In this document: positions 59,101 through 61,672 of the stretch, one piece after another
Numbering within the stretch: the first letter of the stretch is position 1
Layout: each line of letters starts with the position of its first letter
From: Synaphobranchus kaupii
Lineage: Eukaryota; Chordata; Actinopteri; Anguilliformes; Synaphobranchidae
DNA: 64,000 nt
Assembly (NCBI GenBank): GCA_029718625.1
Contig: CM056378.1
Span: forward strand, 61,527,027 to 61,591,026
Direction of reading: 5' to 3'
Program-made: the position numbers and the translations under genes
The notes under the pieces: model-generated
The model's database searches: none
Told to the model about the DNA's origin: nothing
The model's input: only the letters and a program-made list of their open reading frames with translations

Positions 59101-60300
59101 TCTGGCAGCAGAGTGATGGTTTAAGGCTCGTTTGATACCTCAGACCCTTGTTGACTTAGAGCCATTTAGCCAACCATGGGTTCCATACTATTCCTGTGTA
59201 ATTTACAGCTTAATCTAGTCCCACCCCCCAATTCCCATAGAGATCCATAGTATTGCTTCTAAGAGTACCTGGAAATAAGATATCAGGAGTCTTTTGATAT
59301 CCTTTTATACAGAATCATGATGGCATCACCTGTTTTTTTTCACAGAATGAATGAATTCTCTAAACTCCACAATGCTATTATTTTGAACACGCCCCTTTCA
59401 ATGAATGAGTCAATTACTCAGAACAAGCAGCGTGCATGTCATGACAGTTGGGTCTGTTGTTTTTCTATTACACTACTACATCTACAAGTAAATTATTTGC
59501 CATGCAGAAATATCACTACTACTAATAACAGTGGTTCATCAGGTTACTGATGTTGTACTGATATTTTTTTGAACACCACTGTATATATCAAAATACATAT
59601 GCTCTCAGGAAATTCACATCTCGGTAATTTCAAATCAAGTCTCAGGAGAGCCGAAGGAAACAAAAGATTTAAAGGGCCGCACTCGTGAGGCAGTATGGGG
59701 ACGTTACAAAGATACATTCATTATTAATCGGATGGTAGAAATATGTAAGGGGCGATGCTATAATGCTATAACTATGGGACACACCTGTTTTGGCTAATGG
59801 CGTTCATGCTAAAGATTTGATTGGCTACTGTGTTTGTCTATTGTTCAGTTTTGACTGATGTTGTTGCTTTCAGGTCGTGGTGGTGCTTCCATTTATGGAA
59901 AACAGTTTGAAGATGAGCTTCATCCAGAATTGAAATTCACAGGTGAATTGTTTTCATTGAGATTCTTTGAAATATTATTATTATTTTTATCAAGTGATCC
60001 CATCATAGCAGTCATAGATTTTCAGGGCATGTATGACTATTCTCATTGAATTTGCTTTGAATTGCTTTTACTGTTTTAGGTGCAGGGATCCTCGCTATGG
60101 CAAACACAGGCACAAACACAAATGGAAGCCAGTTTTTCCTGACACTAGGGCCCACGCAGTGGCTGGATGGGAAACATGCCATCTTTGGCAGGGTTTGCCA
60201 GGGAATAGCTGTGCTCAATCGCATTGGCATGGTGGAGACAAACACTCAAGACCGGCCAGAAGAGGATATCAAAATTATAAGAACATACTTACCCAACTGA
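8627..60300 (+). CDS. ppil1: PPIL1, peptidyl-prolyl cis-trans isomerase-like 1 (four exons, whole gene)
   Basis: Join of 8627-8688, 33630-33784, 59874-59942 and 60080-60300: 507 nt encoding 168 residues plus TGA, against 166 in human PPIL1. All junctions are GT-AG and codon phase is conserved across them. PPIL1 is a nuclear cyclophilin of the activated spliceosome that binds SKIP/SNW1 and isomerises prolyl bonds. Residues matching the cyclophilin active site are present: FHR with Arg57, Phe62, Gln65 in MVQGGDP, Phe115 in SQFFLTL, Trp123 and His128 in WLDGKH. The diverged N-terminus ([14 protein letters not shown]) is the PPIL1 type, not cyclophilin A. Introns are 24.9 kb, 26.1 kb and 137 bp; the first two are filled with transposons. 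No stop or frameshift was found, so it is probably functional. Confidence 0.95.
8784..11966. repeat. Foldback element, family FB-A, with an insertion in one arm
   Basis: The arm at about 8784-9400 is the reverse complement of 9640-10075 plus 11806-11966. Landmarks are CACGGCGGCACTTTCGCCAC at 8877 and its complement near 11870, and CACAAGTGGCTTACACTAGA near 9170 and its complement near 9935. The second arm is split by about 1.7 kb (10076-11805). A third copy lies at 23806-24560 and a fragment at 30890-31140. Short ORFs across the arms are shared between copies, but I recognise no protein. Confidence 0.75.
10076..11805. other. Insertion in foldback arm, no gene seen
   Basis: About 1.7 kb of unassigned sequence. 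Minus-strand bases near 10150-10190 resemble a tRNA promoter, with a box-A-like TAGCTCAACAGG and a box-B-like GGGGTTCGATT, but only about 10 bases apart. That suggests a SINE head with its anticodon region deleted. Nothing else is identifiable. Confidence 0.4.
12186..12711 (-). mobile_element. Tc1-like transposon, internally deleted
   Basis: Ends CACTGCCTGGCC and GGCCAGGCAGTG lie between TA dinucleotides (12184-12185, 12712-12713). Minus-strand translation of 12190-12430 gives the C-terminal end of a Tc1 transposase, with [13 protein letters not shown] followed by an IIKAKGG-type tail. The other piece (12450-12690) is the centre of the gene; the N-terminal DNA-binding part is gone. At 526 bp against about 1.6 kb for a full element it cannot move on its own. 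Confidence 0.85.
12714..13167. other. hAT interior, A-rich, no gene
   Basis: Contains an A-tract at about 12937-12966. No protein-coding signal was found. Confidence 0.5.
13168..15704. mobile_element. Second hAT-type element nested in the first
   Basis: Fourteen-base perfect inverted ends, CAGGGTTTTTCCTG at 13168 and CAGGAAAAACCCTG ending at 15704, the form seen in many vertebrate hAT elements. The right-end sequence (CGCCTAAG...TTTTCAATGCAGGAAAAACC) is also present at 15060-15092, so either the end is duplicated or two copies overlap. Flanks share AATAG but not a clean 8-bp duplication. A plus-strand frame at 13308-13724 has no recognised motif, and neither strand shows a transposase signature. 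Confidence 0.6.
16435..17649 (+). CDS. gag: Gag of Gmr1-like element, SCAN-like capsid
   Basis: Begins at the first ATG of the frame ([14 protein letters not shown]); the frame is open from 16381 but without an ATG before this. About 404 residues. Residues about 110-185 form a Lys/Glu/Leu-rich coiled coil (repeats such as [14 protein letters not shown]). Residues about 200-370 are a capsid-like alpha-helical region, with [30 protein letters not shown] and [10 protein letters not shown]. This resembles the SCAN fold, and published work derives the vertebrate SCAN domain from Gmr1-type Gag. It ends in TAA at 17647; the zinc knuckle follows downstream in the same frame. Confidence 0.85.
   Translation: MSGPELTRPRVKAFVDNQSHDDFLVLTVPDLKDLLAHWMVALSDFPELGKSSTRKRDWQSAVATIAMNKDFSPEAVVLPPPPVVFNSSTGTDSSGSDTEEWGKLSRSALKVKSQELALKEKLALEQLAFDREKLALEEKKLAMQEKMQKAENEIRLVIETQKVDNEFRLAKLAAMEKTPKLEASALEPGDRSSDISRHIRLVPTFDEKDPDTFFLVFEHTAESRGWSEKDRILLLQSVLTGKAREAYSVLMQQSVFTYADLKDAVLTAYELVPEAYRQKFRTWRKADRQTNVEFVRELSLHFKRWCNASNAADDYDRLWNLILLEQFKNTLPDHAAAYLSQQGVATAAKAAVLVDNYNLTQKHQYQVYKAKGNSHNSPRVGSSSSHSSSFSWRDQHHDRSSKVV
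17650..21327 (+). CDS. pol: Pol of Gmr1-like element: knuckle-PR-IN-RT-RNase H
   Basis: Same frame as gag, separated from it only by the TAA at 17647. A CX2CX4HX4C knuckle ([14 protein letters not shown], about 17698-17739) is followed by aspartic protease DTGA at 17971. Integrase has an HHCC finger from 18694 and catalytic Asp at 18904, Asp at 19081 and Glu at 19189, the last two 35 residues apart. Next comes reverse transcriptase with [11 protein letters not shown] and YLDD at 20518, then RNase H with [13 protein letters not shown] and TDHNPL, ending in ADALSRAPV. About 1,225 codons with no internal stop. Expression would need read-through of the TAA, or the TAA is a mutation. Confidence 0.92.
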   Translation: MLKGTDGKCDESRVCFACKNKGHFNKECPVHKYNSSKSSDRDRFSREMPRSISLVETVAHSVFPFSSEVKLPEPSLVSEFNEENAFITMGTVSLNNDSPPIPVRVLRDTGAAQSFVLGSVLPFSENTNSGTSVLVRGIGLSPLRVPLHKVILQSDLVKGNVLLAVRPTLPVVGVQVILGNDLAGSWVWKDVPPPLRVNDVSFSTVGADDCLRCFPEVFTACAVTRAKERFKNLSIPEPKLEQTCTVISDPGIKLDSSISPIVELKPFDYSLPSVARADLIDAQRDDSSLVELFNCVDTADPKVSVTASYQLLDGLLVRKWRYYDLMPGSEIMQTVVPVKFRDLVLQLSHNETAGHFGVRKTYNRILRQFFWPRLKSDVARYCRTCKVCQLTGKPNQAIKPAPLHPIPPMATSFDHLIVDCVGPVPVSKSGCKYLLTVMCQATRYPAAYPLRNITARSVMKALTELMSIFGIPTVVQSDQGSNFTSKIFKQVLRTLRVRHNVSSAYHPQSQGALERFHSTLKSMLRAYCTEMSRDWQEGLPWLLLSAREVVQESTGFSPNDLVFGHVPKGPLALMGEGWQITDPPQNLLDYVNSFRLRLYQTCKFAKLNLSRSQEKMKKLFDRRTETRTFLPGDRVLALLPVVGSSFQARFSGPYVVECQISPRDYMILTPDRKKRSQLCHVNLLKPYHSRADASVTDMSALTPKSVALVSPVEGKETPVSGDFEFPPWYVSASAAPEDIRLPDESVFKGRLNNSEYLASLDDQLSYLSDAQRIDVAALIKGHLSLFSDTPSRTTWFEHDIDVGDSKPIRQRFYRVSPEKRKCLDAEISYMLANNIAVPSFSSWASPCLLVSKPDRTFRFCTDYRKVNAVTKPDSYPLPRMEDCIDMVGAASFVSKFDLMRGYWQVPLTPRAAEISAFITPGGLFSYQVMSFGLRNAPSTLQRLINKVILGLEGCAAYLDDVVIFSDSWEQHVVRMSALFRRLAEAGLTVNLAKCEFARATVTYLGKVVGRGEVRPVNAKVIAISNYPVPTSKKELMCFLGMAGFYRGFCPNFSSVVAPLTNLLKGKAIYIWSDSCKAAFDEVKHLLSSAPVLAAPCMERSFSLQVDASAVGAGAVLLQRDESGVDRPVGYFSRKWNKFQINYSTIEKEALTLVWALQHFEVYVGNDAVPLVVFTDHNPLTFLTSLQCPNQRLMRWCLFLQAYSLDVRHIKGRDNVLADALSRAPV
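21328..21855 (+). other. 3' untranslated region and polypurine tract
   Basis: No supported gene follows the pol stop. TTTTGGAGGGGG immediately before the LTR (about 21843-21853) is the polypurine tract that primes plus-strand DNA synthesis. Confidence 0.7.
21856..22242 (+). repeat. 3' LTR of the Gmr1-like element
   Basis: Runs TGTGACGACCC...GGGTCGTAACA, with inverted ends and the TG/CA termini of an LTR (387 bp). A TATA-like CGCATAAAAGG is at about 21950 and an ATAAATAAA polyadenylation-type signal near 22159, so its orientation is plus, agreeing with pol. Confidence 0.85.
22243..23280. other. hAT interior after the retrotransposon, no gene
   Basis: AT-rich with AACGTTAGC motifs; short frames only. 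I see no transposase. Confidence 0.5.
23399..23653 (-). mobile_element. tRNA-derived SINE with 15-bp target duplication
   Basis: On the minus strand a box-A-like TGGTACAACGG and box-B-like GGGGTTCACGACCC begin the element, and ATTGGGAGAAAAATGGT followed by an A/T-rich tail ends it. The direct repeat TAACATTAGCTATTT at 23384-23398 and 23654-23668 is a perfect target duplication. It sits immediately beside the target duplication of the big hAT element. Confidence 0.85.
23806..24560 (+). repeat. Third copy of foldback family FB-A (single arm)
   Basis: Collinear with 8784-9330, sharing ACCACGGCGGCACTTTC, AAAACTCAAAAGTAAGCTAA and TTTTTAATACGCTCTTTT. Its far end matches the reverse complement of 9560-9740. 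With the split arm at 9560-11966 it forms an inverted pair around the 11-kb hAT insertion. Confidence 0.75.
25235..26088. mobile_element. hAT-type non-autonomous element inside Tc1
   Basis: Ends CAGTGTTTCCCCTA and TAGGGGAAACACTG are perfect inverted repeats. GATGTA occurs on both sides (25229-25234, 26088-26093), consistent with a target duplication shortened at the left. No transposase. An internal hairpin pairs 25574-25619 with 25666-25711. Confidence 0.85.
26101..26962. mobile_element. hAT-type non-autonomous element, copy 1 of 2
   Basis: Ends TAGGGTTGC and ...CACCCCTA, with AATCGATCAATCGAT-type sub-terminal repeats at both ends. The perfect 8-bp target duplication ATTCAAAC is at 26093-26100 and 26963-26970. 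It is 862 bp, and the second copy at 47396-48235 is nearly identical. No transposase. Confidence 0.9.
27927..28366. other. AT-rich intron sequence, nothing recognised
   Basis: No ORF of interest, repeat family or RNA gene could be identified. Confidence 0.4.
28372..28445 (+). other. Possible 5' exon of a retro-gene family member
   Basis: A GC-richer patch ending GTTTTGGTGAAG followed by donor-like GTAAGC at 28446, then a plus-strand coding remnant about 1 kb downstream behind an acceptor-like TTCTACAG at 29419-29426. The link is inferred from order and splice-like signals only. Confidence 0.3.
28560..28690. repeat. Imperfect 131-bp palindrome
   Basis: GATACCCGTTTTGACTTTGC pairs with GCAAAGTCAAACGCGTATC, and the arms continue through AAGCAAGTTGAGCTAACGT to a centre near 28625 (TCTAACCGTTAGA). 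It is probably a small foldback MITE. Confidence 0.8.
29427..29800 (+). pseudogene. 3' fragment of a teleost multicopy uncharacterised gene
   Basis: Reads [20 protein letters not shown]...DELEDI, then after a frame change [20 protein letters not shown] and [10 protein letters not shown]. The phrase [23 protein letters not shown] is, from memory, a C-terminal signature of numerous uncharacterised fish proteins with transposon-like copy number. Residues expected between DELEDI and the leucine-rich part are missing and the end runs into a stop. Function unknown; this copy is dead. Confidence 0.55.
30418..30760. repeat. Minisatellite, ~95-100 bp unit, about 3.5 copies
   Basis: Units begin AATATGGCTACTA(C/A)TAGTAA and contain GTGGAAGTGAGTTAATAT and AAAATTAAGTTTATCCAAC. 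Each unit is diverged by about 10-20 percent by eye. Confidence 0.8.
30890..31140 (-). repeat. Fragment of foldback family FB-A
   Basis: Shares GGAATGGGAGCGAGTCATGCG and GGCATATTTCAGC-type sequence with 9685-9850. Confidence 0.65.
31141..31649. other. No gene recognised
   Basis: Moderately GC-rich around 31150-31190 and 31510-31620; no ORF or known repeat. Confidence 0.4.
31650..33524. mobile_element. Non-autonomous Tc1-like transposon
   Basis: The left end CAGTGCACTCCAAAAGTGTT and right end AACACTTTTGGTGTACACTG are flanked by TA. The right sub-terminus (TGCTGGAGTACAGAGCCAAA) is typical of a widespread fish Tc1-like MITE, and a related piece is at 38013-38240. One foldback arm (31680-31965) lies just inside the left end. 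A plus-strand frame at 32596-33096 (166 codons) has no recognised domain and is probably chance. Confidence 0.75.
32331..32388. repeat. Strong hairpin with 21-22 bp arms
   Basis: GATCCGGTAACGGTCGTTGTG pairs with CACAACGACCGTTATCGGGATC with a single bulge or mismatch around a 15-nt loop. It could be an end of a small palindromic element. Confidence 0.8.
33630..33784 (+). CDS. ppil1: PPIL1 exon 2
   Basis: Acceptor GTGTGTTTTCAG ends at 33629 and donor GTGAGC starts at 33785. The exon encodes [20 protein letters not shown] through [18 protein letters not shown], holding the cyclophilin active-site residues Arg57, Phe62 and Gln65. It ends one base into a Gly codon completed by exon 3. Human PPIL1 has the same order of blocks with few substitutions. 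Confidence 0.97.
33785..34487. other. Start of PPIL1 intron 2, no feature
   Basis: No gene or repeat recognised apart from CACCTCACCTGAGCTCTAC at 33795-33813, which recurs at 40636-40654. Confidence 0.5.
34496..35969. mobile_element. hAT-type non-autonomous element, 1.47 kb
   Basis: Ends TAGTGATGTGCAGTTCG and GCCGAACTGCCCATCACTA are inverted repeats with one mismatch in the outer part. The perfect 8-bp duplication CTGCATGC is at 34488-34495 and 35970-35977. No transposase. It contains the long AC microsatellite. Confidence 0.92.
35387..35480. repeat. (AC)47 microsatellite
   Basis: Ninety-four uninterrupted bases of AC dinucleotide inside the hAT-type element; likely highly polymorphic. Confidence 0.98.
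35978..36930. other. No gene; AACGTTAGC-rich spacer
   Basis: Bases 36172-36235 (GACCAGCAGCTAGTA...GTCACTCTGT) recur at about 37255-37320. Nothing else identified. Confidence 0.5.
36936..37140 (-). mobile_element. 3' tail of a truncated LINE (Rex1/RTE-like)
   Basis: On the minus strand the end reads GGAAATGAATTTCCTC, then ACAATAAACTATCTATC with a GATA-rich tail, a form common at the 3' end of 5'-truncated fish LINEs. No coding part remains. Confidence 0.5.
37446..37844. pseudogene. ZBED/hAT transposase fragments, one part inverted
   Basis: The plus strand to 37652 reads [20 protein letters not shown] then [18 protein letters not shown], the segment that follows the BED finger in Charlie/ZBED-type hAT transposases. 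Immediately right of it, on the minus strand (37844-37655), [20 protein letters not shown] and CWVCG...[13 protein letters not shown] form a BED zinc finger. In an intact protein the finger precedes the other part in the same orientation, so the finger has been inverted or two copies collided head to head. Not functional. Confidence 0.7.
38013..38240 (+). mobile_element. Tc1-like MITE end fragment
   Basis: CAGTGAGCACCATAATTCATT after TA, then TTGGACAGTGACACATTTTT and GTCAGCTTTAATTTGAGGGT: the left part of the fish Tc1-like family whose right end is at about 33320-33524. It joins a foldback-arm fragment at about 38241. Confidence 0.75.
38241..38360 (+). repeat. Foldback arm fragment
   Basis: CATGACTTCCTGATGTCTGTG through GATATCTTATTTTCTGGTAC matches the outer part of the arm at 7510-7600. 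Confidence 0.8.
38825..38890 (+). pseudogene. Possible N-terminus of a hAT transposase fused to Tc1
   Basis: The plus strand reads [20 protein letters not shown] then LKS, which resembles the stretch just before the BED finger of ZBED-like proteins, and then breaks into the truncated Tc1 copy. Only about 22 residues, so weakly supported. Confidence 0.3.
38888..39749 (-). pseudogene. Tc1 transposase, truncated and frameshifted
   Basis: Two overlapping minus-strand frames. 39749-39300 carries the helix-turn-helix ([15 protein letters not shown]), the GRKRATT hook and the first catalytic block, ending ILWTDE. 39364-38885 carries [23 protein letters not shown] and [15 protein letters not shown]. 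All three catalytic acidic residues are therefore visible, but they lie in two frames and the C-terminal tail is lost. Compared with the copy at 24868-27597 this one is less damaged internally. Confidence 0.9.
38888..40082 (-). mobile_element. Second copy of the Tc1-like element, one end missing
   Basis: Nearly identical to 25020-25230 plus 26970-27924, without the two hAT insertions. The right inverted end ...AACACAACTG is present at 40082; the left end and about 440 bp (transposase C-terminus) are missing. Confidence 0.9.
40274..40435 (+). repeat. Foldback arm fragment
   Basis: CATATCTACTGCATATCTGG through TTTACAGCTAA matches 7870-8005. Confidence 0.8.
40436..41150. other. No gene recognised
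   Basis: Contains CACCTGAGCTYTAC-type short repeats at 40636-40680. Otherwise unassigned. Confidence 0.4.
41156..41293 (+). pseudogene. THAP-like zinc-finger N-terminus (45 codons)
   Basis: ATG-initiated frame [20 protein letters not shown] then [17 protein letters not shown], ending in TAG. C-x3-C followed by a FSFP and a conserved W resembles the first half of a THAP domain, the DNA-binding module of P-element-type transposases and THAP proteins. The second Cys/His pair and the AVPTIF-type end are not found in frame, so this is a fragment or first exon. No P-type transposase is seen downstream. Confidence 0.5.
41294..42080. other. No gene recognised
   Basis: AT-rich, with AACGTTAGCTAATG motifs near 41925. 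Nothing supported. Confidence 0.4.
42088..42306 (-). other. Acidic low-complexity ORF, doubtful
   Basis: The minus strand reads [20 protein letters not shown] followed by a Glu/Asp/Gly-rich stretch, over a CCTCCCT-rich tract. It could be a first exon of a transposon gene or simply low-complexity DNA. No domain recognised. Confidence 0.25.
42310..44040. other. About 1.7 kb with no gene recognised
   Basis: AT-rich with short frames only; T-tract at 43566-43580. Confidence 0.4.
44049..44126. repeat. Compound (GT)/(AT)/(CA)/(AT) microsatellite
   Basis: GTGTGTGTATATATATATAT, CACACACACA and an AT tract in direct succession, abutting the end of an LTR at 44127. Confidence 0.95.
44127..44653 (-). 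repeat. Retroviral-type LTR, minus strand
   Basis: On the minus strand it runs TGTGAAGGAATTTTC...AAAATCCACGACA (527 bp). Just before it on that strand is GATAAAAGGAGGGAAA, a polypurine tract, so this is the 3' LTR of a minus-strand element. AATAAA occurs on the minus strand at 44222-44227. About 0.3 kb of internal sequence may follow to the right, with no gag or pol seen. Confidence 0.7.
44667..45140. other. Possible internal remnant of the LTR element, no ORF
   Basis: AT-rich, then a CT-rich patch near 44960-45010. The palindrome GCAAAATAAGCAGTTATTTTGC is at about 44933-44954. Confidence 0.35.
45148..45220 (+). repeat. tRNA-like sequence (SINE head or tRNA pseudogene)
   Basis: Box-A-like TGGCTTAATGG and box-B-like GGGTTCGAGCCC lie at tRNA spacing, with a weak anticodon-type stem (CTCTCACACAGAG). 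The acceptor stem does not pair and the T stem has mismatches, so it is not a working tRNA gene. It is more likely the polymerase III promoter of a degraded SINE. Confidence 0.5.
45385..45430. repeat. Perfect 16-bp hairpin
   Basis: ACACCCTCCCCAAACC and GGTTTGGGGAGGGTGT around a 14-nt loop. Confidence 0.9.
45860..46053 (+). other. Possible 5' leader exon of the 48.8-52.0 kb element
   Basis: A GC-richer patch (CGCGTAGCGAGAACC, TTTTCGCGGAGG) ending CTGAAATATCAG with donor-like GTAAGA at 46054. The next good acceptor on this strand is CCCTCTTTTCAG ending at 48795, directly before the first ATG of the coiled-coil protein. Two elements (46487-47100, 47396-48235) sit in the presumed intron. Splicing is inferred from signals only. 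Confidence 0.35.
46487..47100. mobile_element. Foldback element with ~180-bp arms
   Basis: 46487-46668 pairs with 46909-47100. GGAGTGAATCTCCT matches AGGAGATTCACTCC, GTTAACTGGGAAATATTAGT matches ACTAATATTTCCCAGTTAAC, and the outer GTGTGT/GAGAGA tracts match TCTCTC/ACACAC tracts. The central 240 bp is unpaired. No ORF. Confidence 0.8.
47396..48235. mobile_element. hAT-type non-autonomous element, copy 2 of 2
   Basis: Same ends and interior as 26101-26962, with a few small deletions. The flanking 8-mers GTCCGCGC and GTGTGCGC agree at six of eight positions, fitting a target duplication altered in a GT-rich site. Confidence 0.88.
48530..48564. repeat. (TG)n followed by G tract
   Basis: TG dinucleotides run into about 12 G. 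The flanking 48236-48790 has no recognisable gene. Confidence 0.9.
48796..52044 (+). pseudogene. Uncharacterised coiled-coil / RNase-H-like / Tudor-like protein, frameshifted
   Basis: One gene read in several frames, starting at ATG 48819 ([14 protein letters not shown]). Part 1 (to about 49660) is a Lys/Glu-rich coiled coil with many heptads. Part 2 (49850-50700) contains [56 protein letters not shown] and [27 protein letters not shown] and CKMHL look like conserved blocks of an RNase-H-fold nuclease or transposase. Part 3 (50768-51570) is helical and basic. Part 4 (51830-52040) has [19 protein letters not shown] and FKIKYDVGD...FPLLRDL, like a Tudor-type domain. Damage: frame changes near 49175, 49290, 49595, 49820, 51355 and 51560 and a TGA at 50708. 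I recall similar uncharacterised multicopy proteins in fish and invertebrates but cannot name the family; the transposase role is inference. Confidence 0.7.
52480..54150. repeat. AT-rich dispersed repeat units with ATTTGCAT motifs
   Basis: Segments such as TTGTGTTAATAGAACATTCACATTTTAATATAT (52830, 53940), TCAACAACTAATTTGCATATT (53640, 54008) and CTAATTAGCATA recur, giving about three diverged copies of a roughly 350-bp unit. The solo LTR is inserted in one. Probably the 3' non-coding part of the element at 48796-52044. The region 52045-52480 has no feature. Confidence 0.6.
52875..53620 (-). repeat. Solo LTR with 4-bp target duplication
   Basis: 746 bp running TGTCGGG...TCCTACA, flanked on both sides by GTGT (52871-52874, 53621-53624). 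The unoccupied form AAGTGTTTATTTGC is visible in the neighbouring repeat unit at 53986-54000. Orientation minus is inferred from the related LTR at 63349, which is followed on the minus strand by a primer-binding site, and from AATAAA on the minus strand. Confidence 0.9.
54151..55240. other. No gene; A-tract at 54479-54509
   Basis: Ends of the AT-rich repeat, an A-rich tract, then unassigned spacer. Confidence 0.5.
55247..56458. mobile_element. Non-autonomous DNA transposon, 1.2 kb
   Basis: Inverted ends CAGGGATGTCAACT and AGTTGACATCCCTG are perfect. TTAAAT flanks both sides (55241-55246, 56459-56464). Interior without ORF. Superfamily uncertain: hAT-like ends but a 6-bp visible duplication. 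Confidence 0.8.
56901..56932. repeat. (AT)n microsatellite
   Basis: ATATATATATATATATATAT ending in ACGTATATA directly before a Tc1-like end. Confidence 0.9.
56933..57190 (+). mobile_element. Left end of a Tc1-like transposon
   Basis: CAGTACCAGTCAAAAGTTTG then GACACACCTACTCATAGG after TA is a very common fish Tc1-like end. The sub-terminal CACCCTTTGCCTTGATAACG encodes the transposase C-terminus in full copies. It is cut off where the inverted duplication begins. Confidence 0.85.
57199..57706 (-). repeat. Left arm of a ~0.5-kb inverted duplication
   Basis: Reverse complement of 58842-59334. It includes a foldback copy, a Tc1-like end (57602-57621) and about 80 bp of non-transposon flank (57624-57706), so the duplication happened after the transposon had inserted. 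Confidence 0.85.
57709..57900 (+). repeat. Foldback arm fragment
   Basis: Matches 59145-59310 in the same orientation, from CAGACCCTTG to GATATCCTTTTATACAG. Confidence 0.8.
57911..58042. repeat. 132-bp palindrome (small foldback element)
   Basis: GTGCTGACCTATATTCGCTG pairs with the right arm ending GAATATAGGTCAGCAC, and CTGTGGAAGTACGGCGGC pairs with GCCGCCGTACTTCCACAG. The unpaired centre contains ACAACAACAAAGAAGAGC. Confidence 0.88.
58043..58841. other. No gene recognised
   Basis: Bases from 58337 (TGTTACGACCCCGGCTC) resemble an LTR end read on the minus strand, but no partner end was found. Confidence 0.35.
58842..59334 (+). repeat. Right arm of the inverted duplication
   Basis: See the left arm at 57199-57706. 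The arms are nearly identical by eye, with single-base changes and one gap of about 16 bases near 59246. Confidence 0.85.
58927..59581. mobile_element. Non-autonomous Tc1-like element built from foldback and Tc1 parts
   Basis: Inverted ends CAGTGGTGTTCAAAAAAAAT and ATATTTTTTTGAACACCACTG, flanked by TA. The left half is foldback sequence; the right half (59330-59560) matches the right end of the Tc1 copies at 27690-27900 and 39840-40060. 655 bp, no transposase. Confidence 0.9.
59874..59942 (+). CDS. ppil1: PPIL1 exon 3
   Basis: Acceptor GTTGCTTTCAG before 59874 and donor GTGAAT at 59943. Encodes [20 protein letters not shown] then KFT, identical in style to human PPIL1 residues 72-93. It begins two bases into a Gly codon and ends one base into another, so it preserves frame with exons 2 and 4. 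Confidence 0.97.
60080..60300 (+). CDS. ppil1: PPIL1 exon 4
   Basis: Acceptor CTGTTTTAG before 60080. Encodes [20 protein letters not shown] through [16 protein letters not shown] and the C-terminus [11 protein letters not shown] with TGA at 60298. It carries the cyclophilin residues Phe115, Trp123 and His128. The short 137-bp intron before it is unaffected by the transposons that fill introns 1 and 2. Confidence 0.97.
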
Positions 60301-60400
60301 CCAATATCACAAGTGGAGCTTTCCCCGCAACTTTGTCTTTTTTTCAGTAATTACATTCGCAGTGCAAATAAACAAATTGATTTTCAAATAAAACCTTTGC
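60301..60400 (+). terminator. PPIL1 3' UTR with polyadenylation signals
   Basis: AATAAA at 60367-60372 and 60387-60392, about 70-90 bp after the stop, followed by TTTG/TGTG-rich sequence at 60396-60420. Confidence 0.75.
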
Positions 60401-60404
60401 ACAT

Positions 60405-61672
60405 ATTTTGTATATTTTGTGACGTGAAGTTTTTGTTGAGTTACGAGATGTGGTCTTTTTATGGGTTGAGTGAAAAATAAATAAATACATAAAAACAAAA
60501 AAATGTTTTACTGCGCCTTTAAGAGCACCATCTAACACACATCCAATCCCAAACAGAGCCCTCTGGATTTCCGGAGACTGGTGAGTACACGAGTGGGCAG
60601 GGGCTTGAGGGGTATATAAAGGGTGAAATGGGACAAGAAGTCCCTGTATCATAACAACCACACATTTGGACATTATATCATTGTACAATGATAGCTGCAT
60701 GAAAACAACTGTCCTAATGGTTCATTAACCATCTTTAATACAATTAGTCCCATGTCCAGTTTAATAGTCCTATTGTGATGATCTGGTGTGGTGCAGACAT
60801 TTTTTTTTTTTTTTGTGTCACTGCTGTCATGGCACCTTGGTTCAGTCGCTTCCTTCTCCAGTGTCAGGGTATCTGGACTGGCAAGGGAAGAGGTTCCCTG
60901 GACTTCCTTGGGTAACATGCAGTGCTTTTTGCCATTAATGTTTTAACTGCGTGAGTGAAAGGCGGCCTAATCCCACAGTGTGTCTACCAATTCTGCACAG
61001 CGTGCGGGGGGCTCTGTCTCCTGTGACAGGCAGCTGGACGATCCACAGGTGGCAAAGTGCAGTCAAGACCTCTCTACTGACGGGCGGGGAAGCACCTCTT
61101 TCCCTGTCGGAATCCGTTTTGGCTCCTTGAGCTCGGGTCCAGTTGGGTGGACTGCTGATGGCAGTCGCTTAGGCTAGCTTCCTGCGGCAGGGCATGGGTC
61201 CGGTTGCACTTGTGCCTCTGGGGGTCCTTCAGGGAGTGGTAGGAGGAGACTGTGGGACTTGAGGGTTTAGGCCTTATCACTCACAGCAACATGTGAAGAG
61301 GGGAACACTGCATGTTATAAGCACTTTACGGACAGGATTTACCATCCACGGGATTGGCAGTCCAAATAATCACCTGAATAGGGCAGACTTGTCCATAAGT
61401 GTCCAGGAACAGCATTGGCGGGGGCACCTACACTTTAGAAAAGCGACTTAAAAACATGGGCATGGTCTTATGTTAAAAGGTGGTGGTAGGGATGTGGGGG
61501 GGGGGGGGTGCCAGTTTTACCTCCTAGAACCCCAGTGTGGTTACTGGCAGTCCTTTGGCTGCGGAGGGCCACTGCGTTCAGCAAACCGGGATGACAGGAG
61601 GCATCCTGTCATCTTGCTTCTTCCGCACGTGGATGCCCCATAACCACGCCCGTCTCATCTCTGTCCAGGGGT
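60405..61672. other. Intergenic stretch, possible promoter, no gene
   Basis: A TATA box TATATAAA at 60613-60620 follows a GC-richer patch, so a promoter on the plus strand is possible, but no ORF follows. From 60950 the base composition is GC-rich like the retroelement ORF at 61673-63193, and may be its damaged downstream part. G-tract at 61497-61511. Confidence 0.4.
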
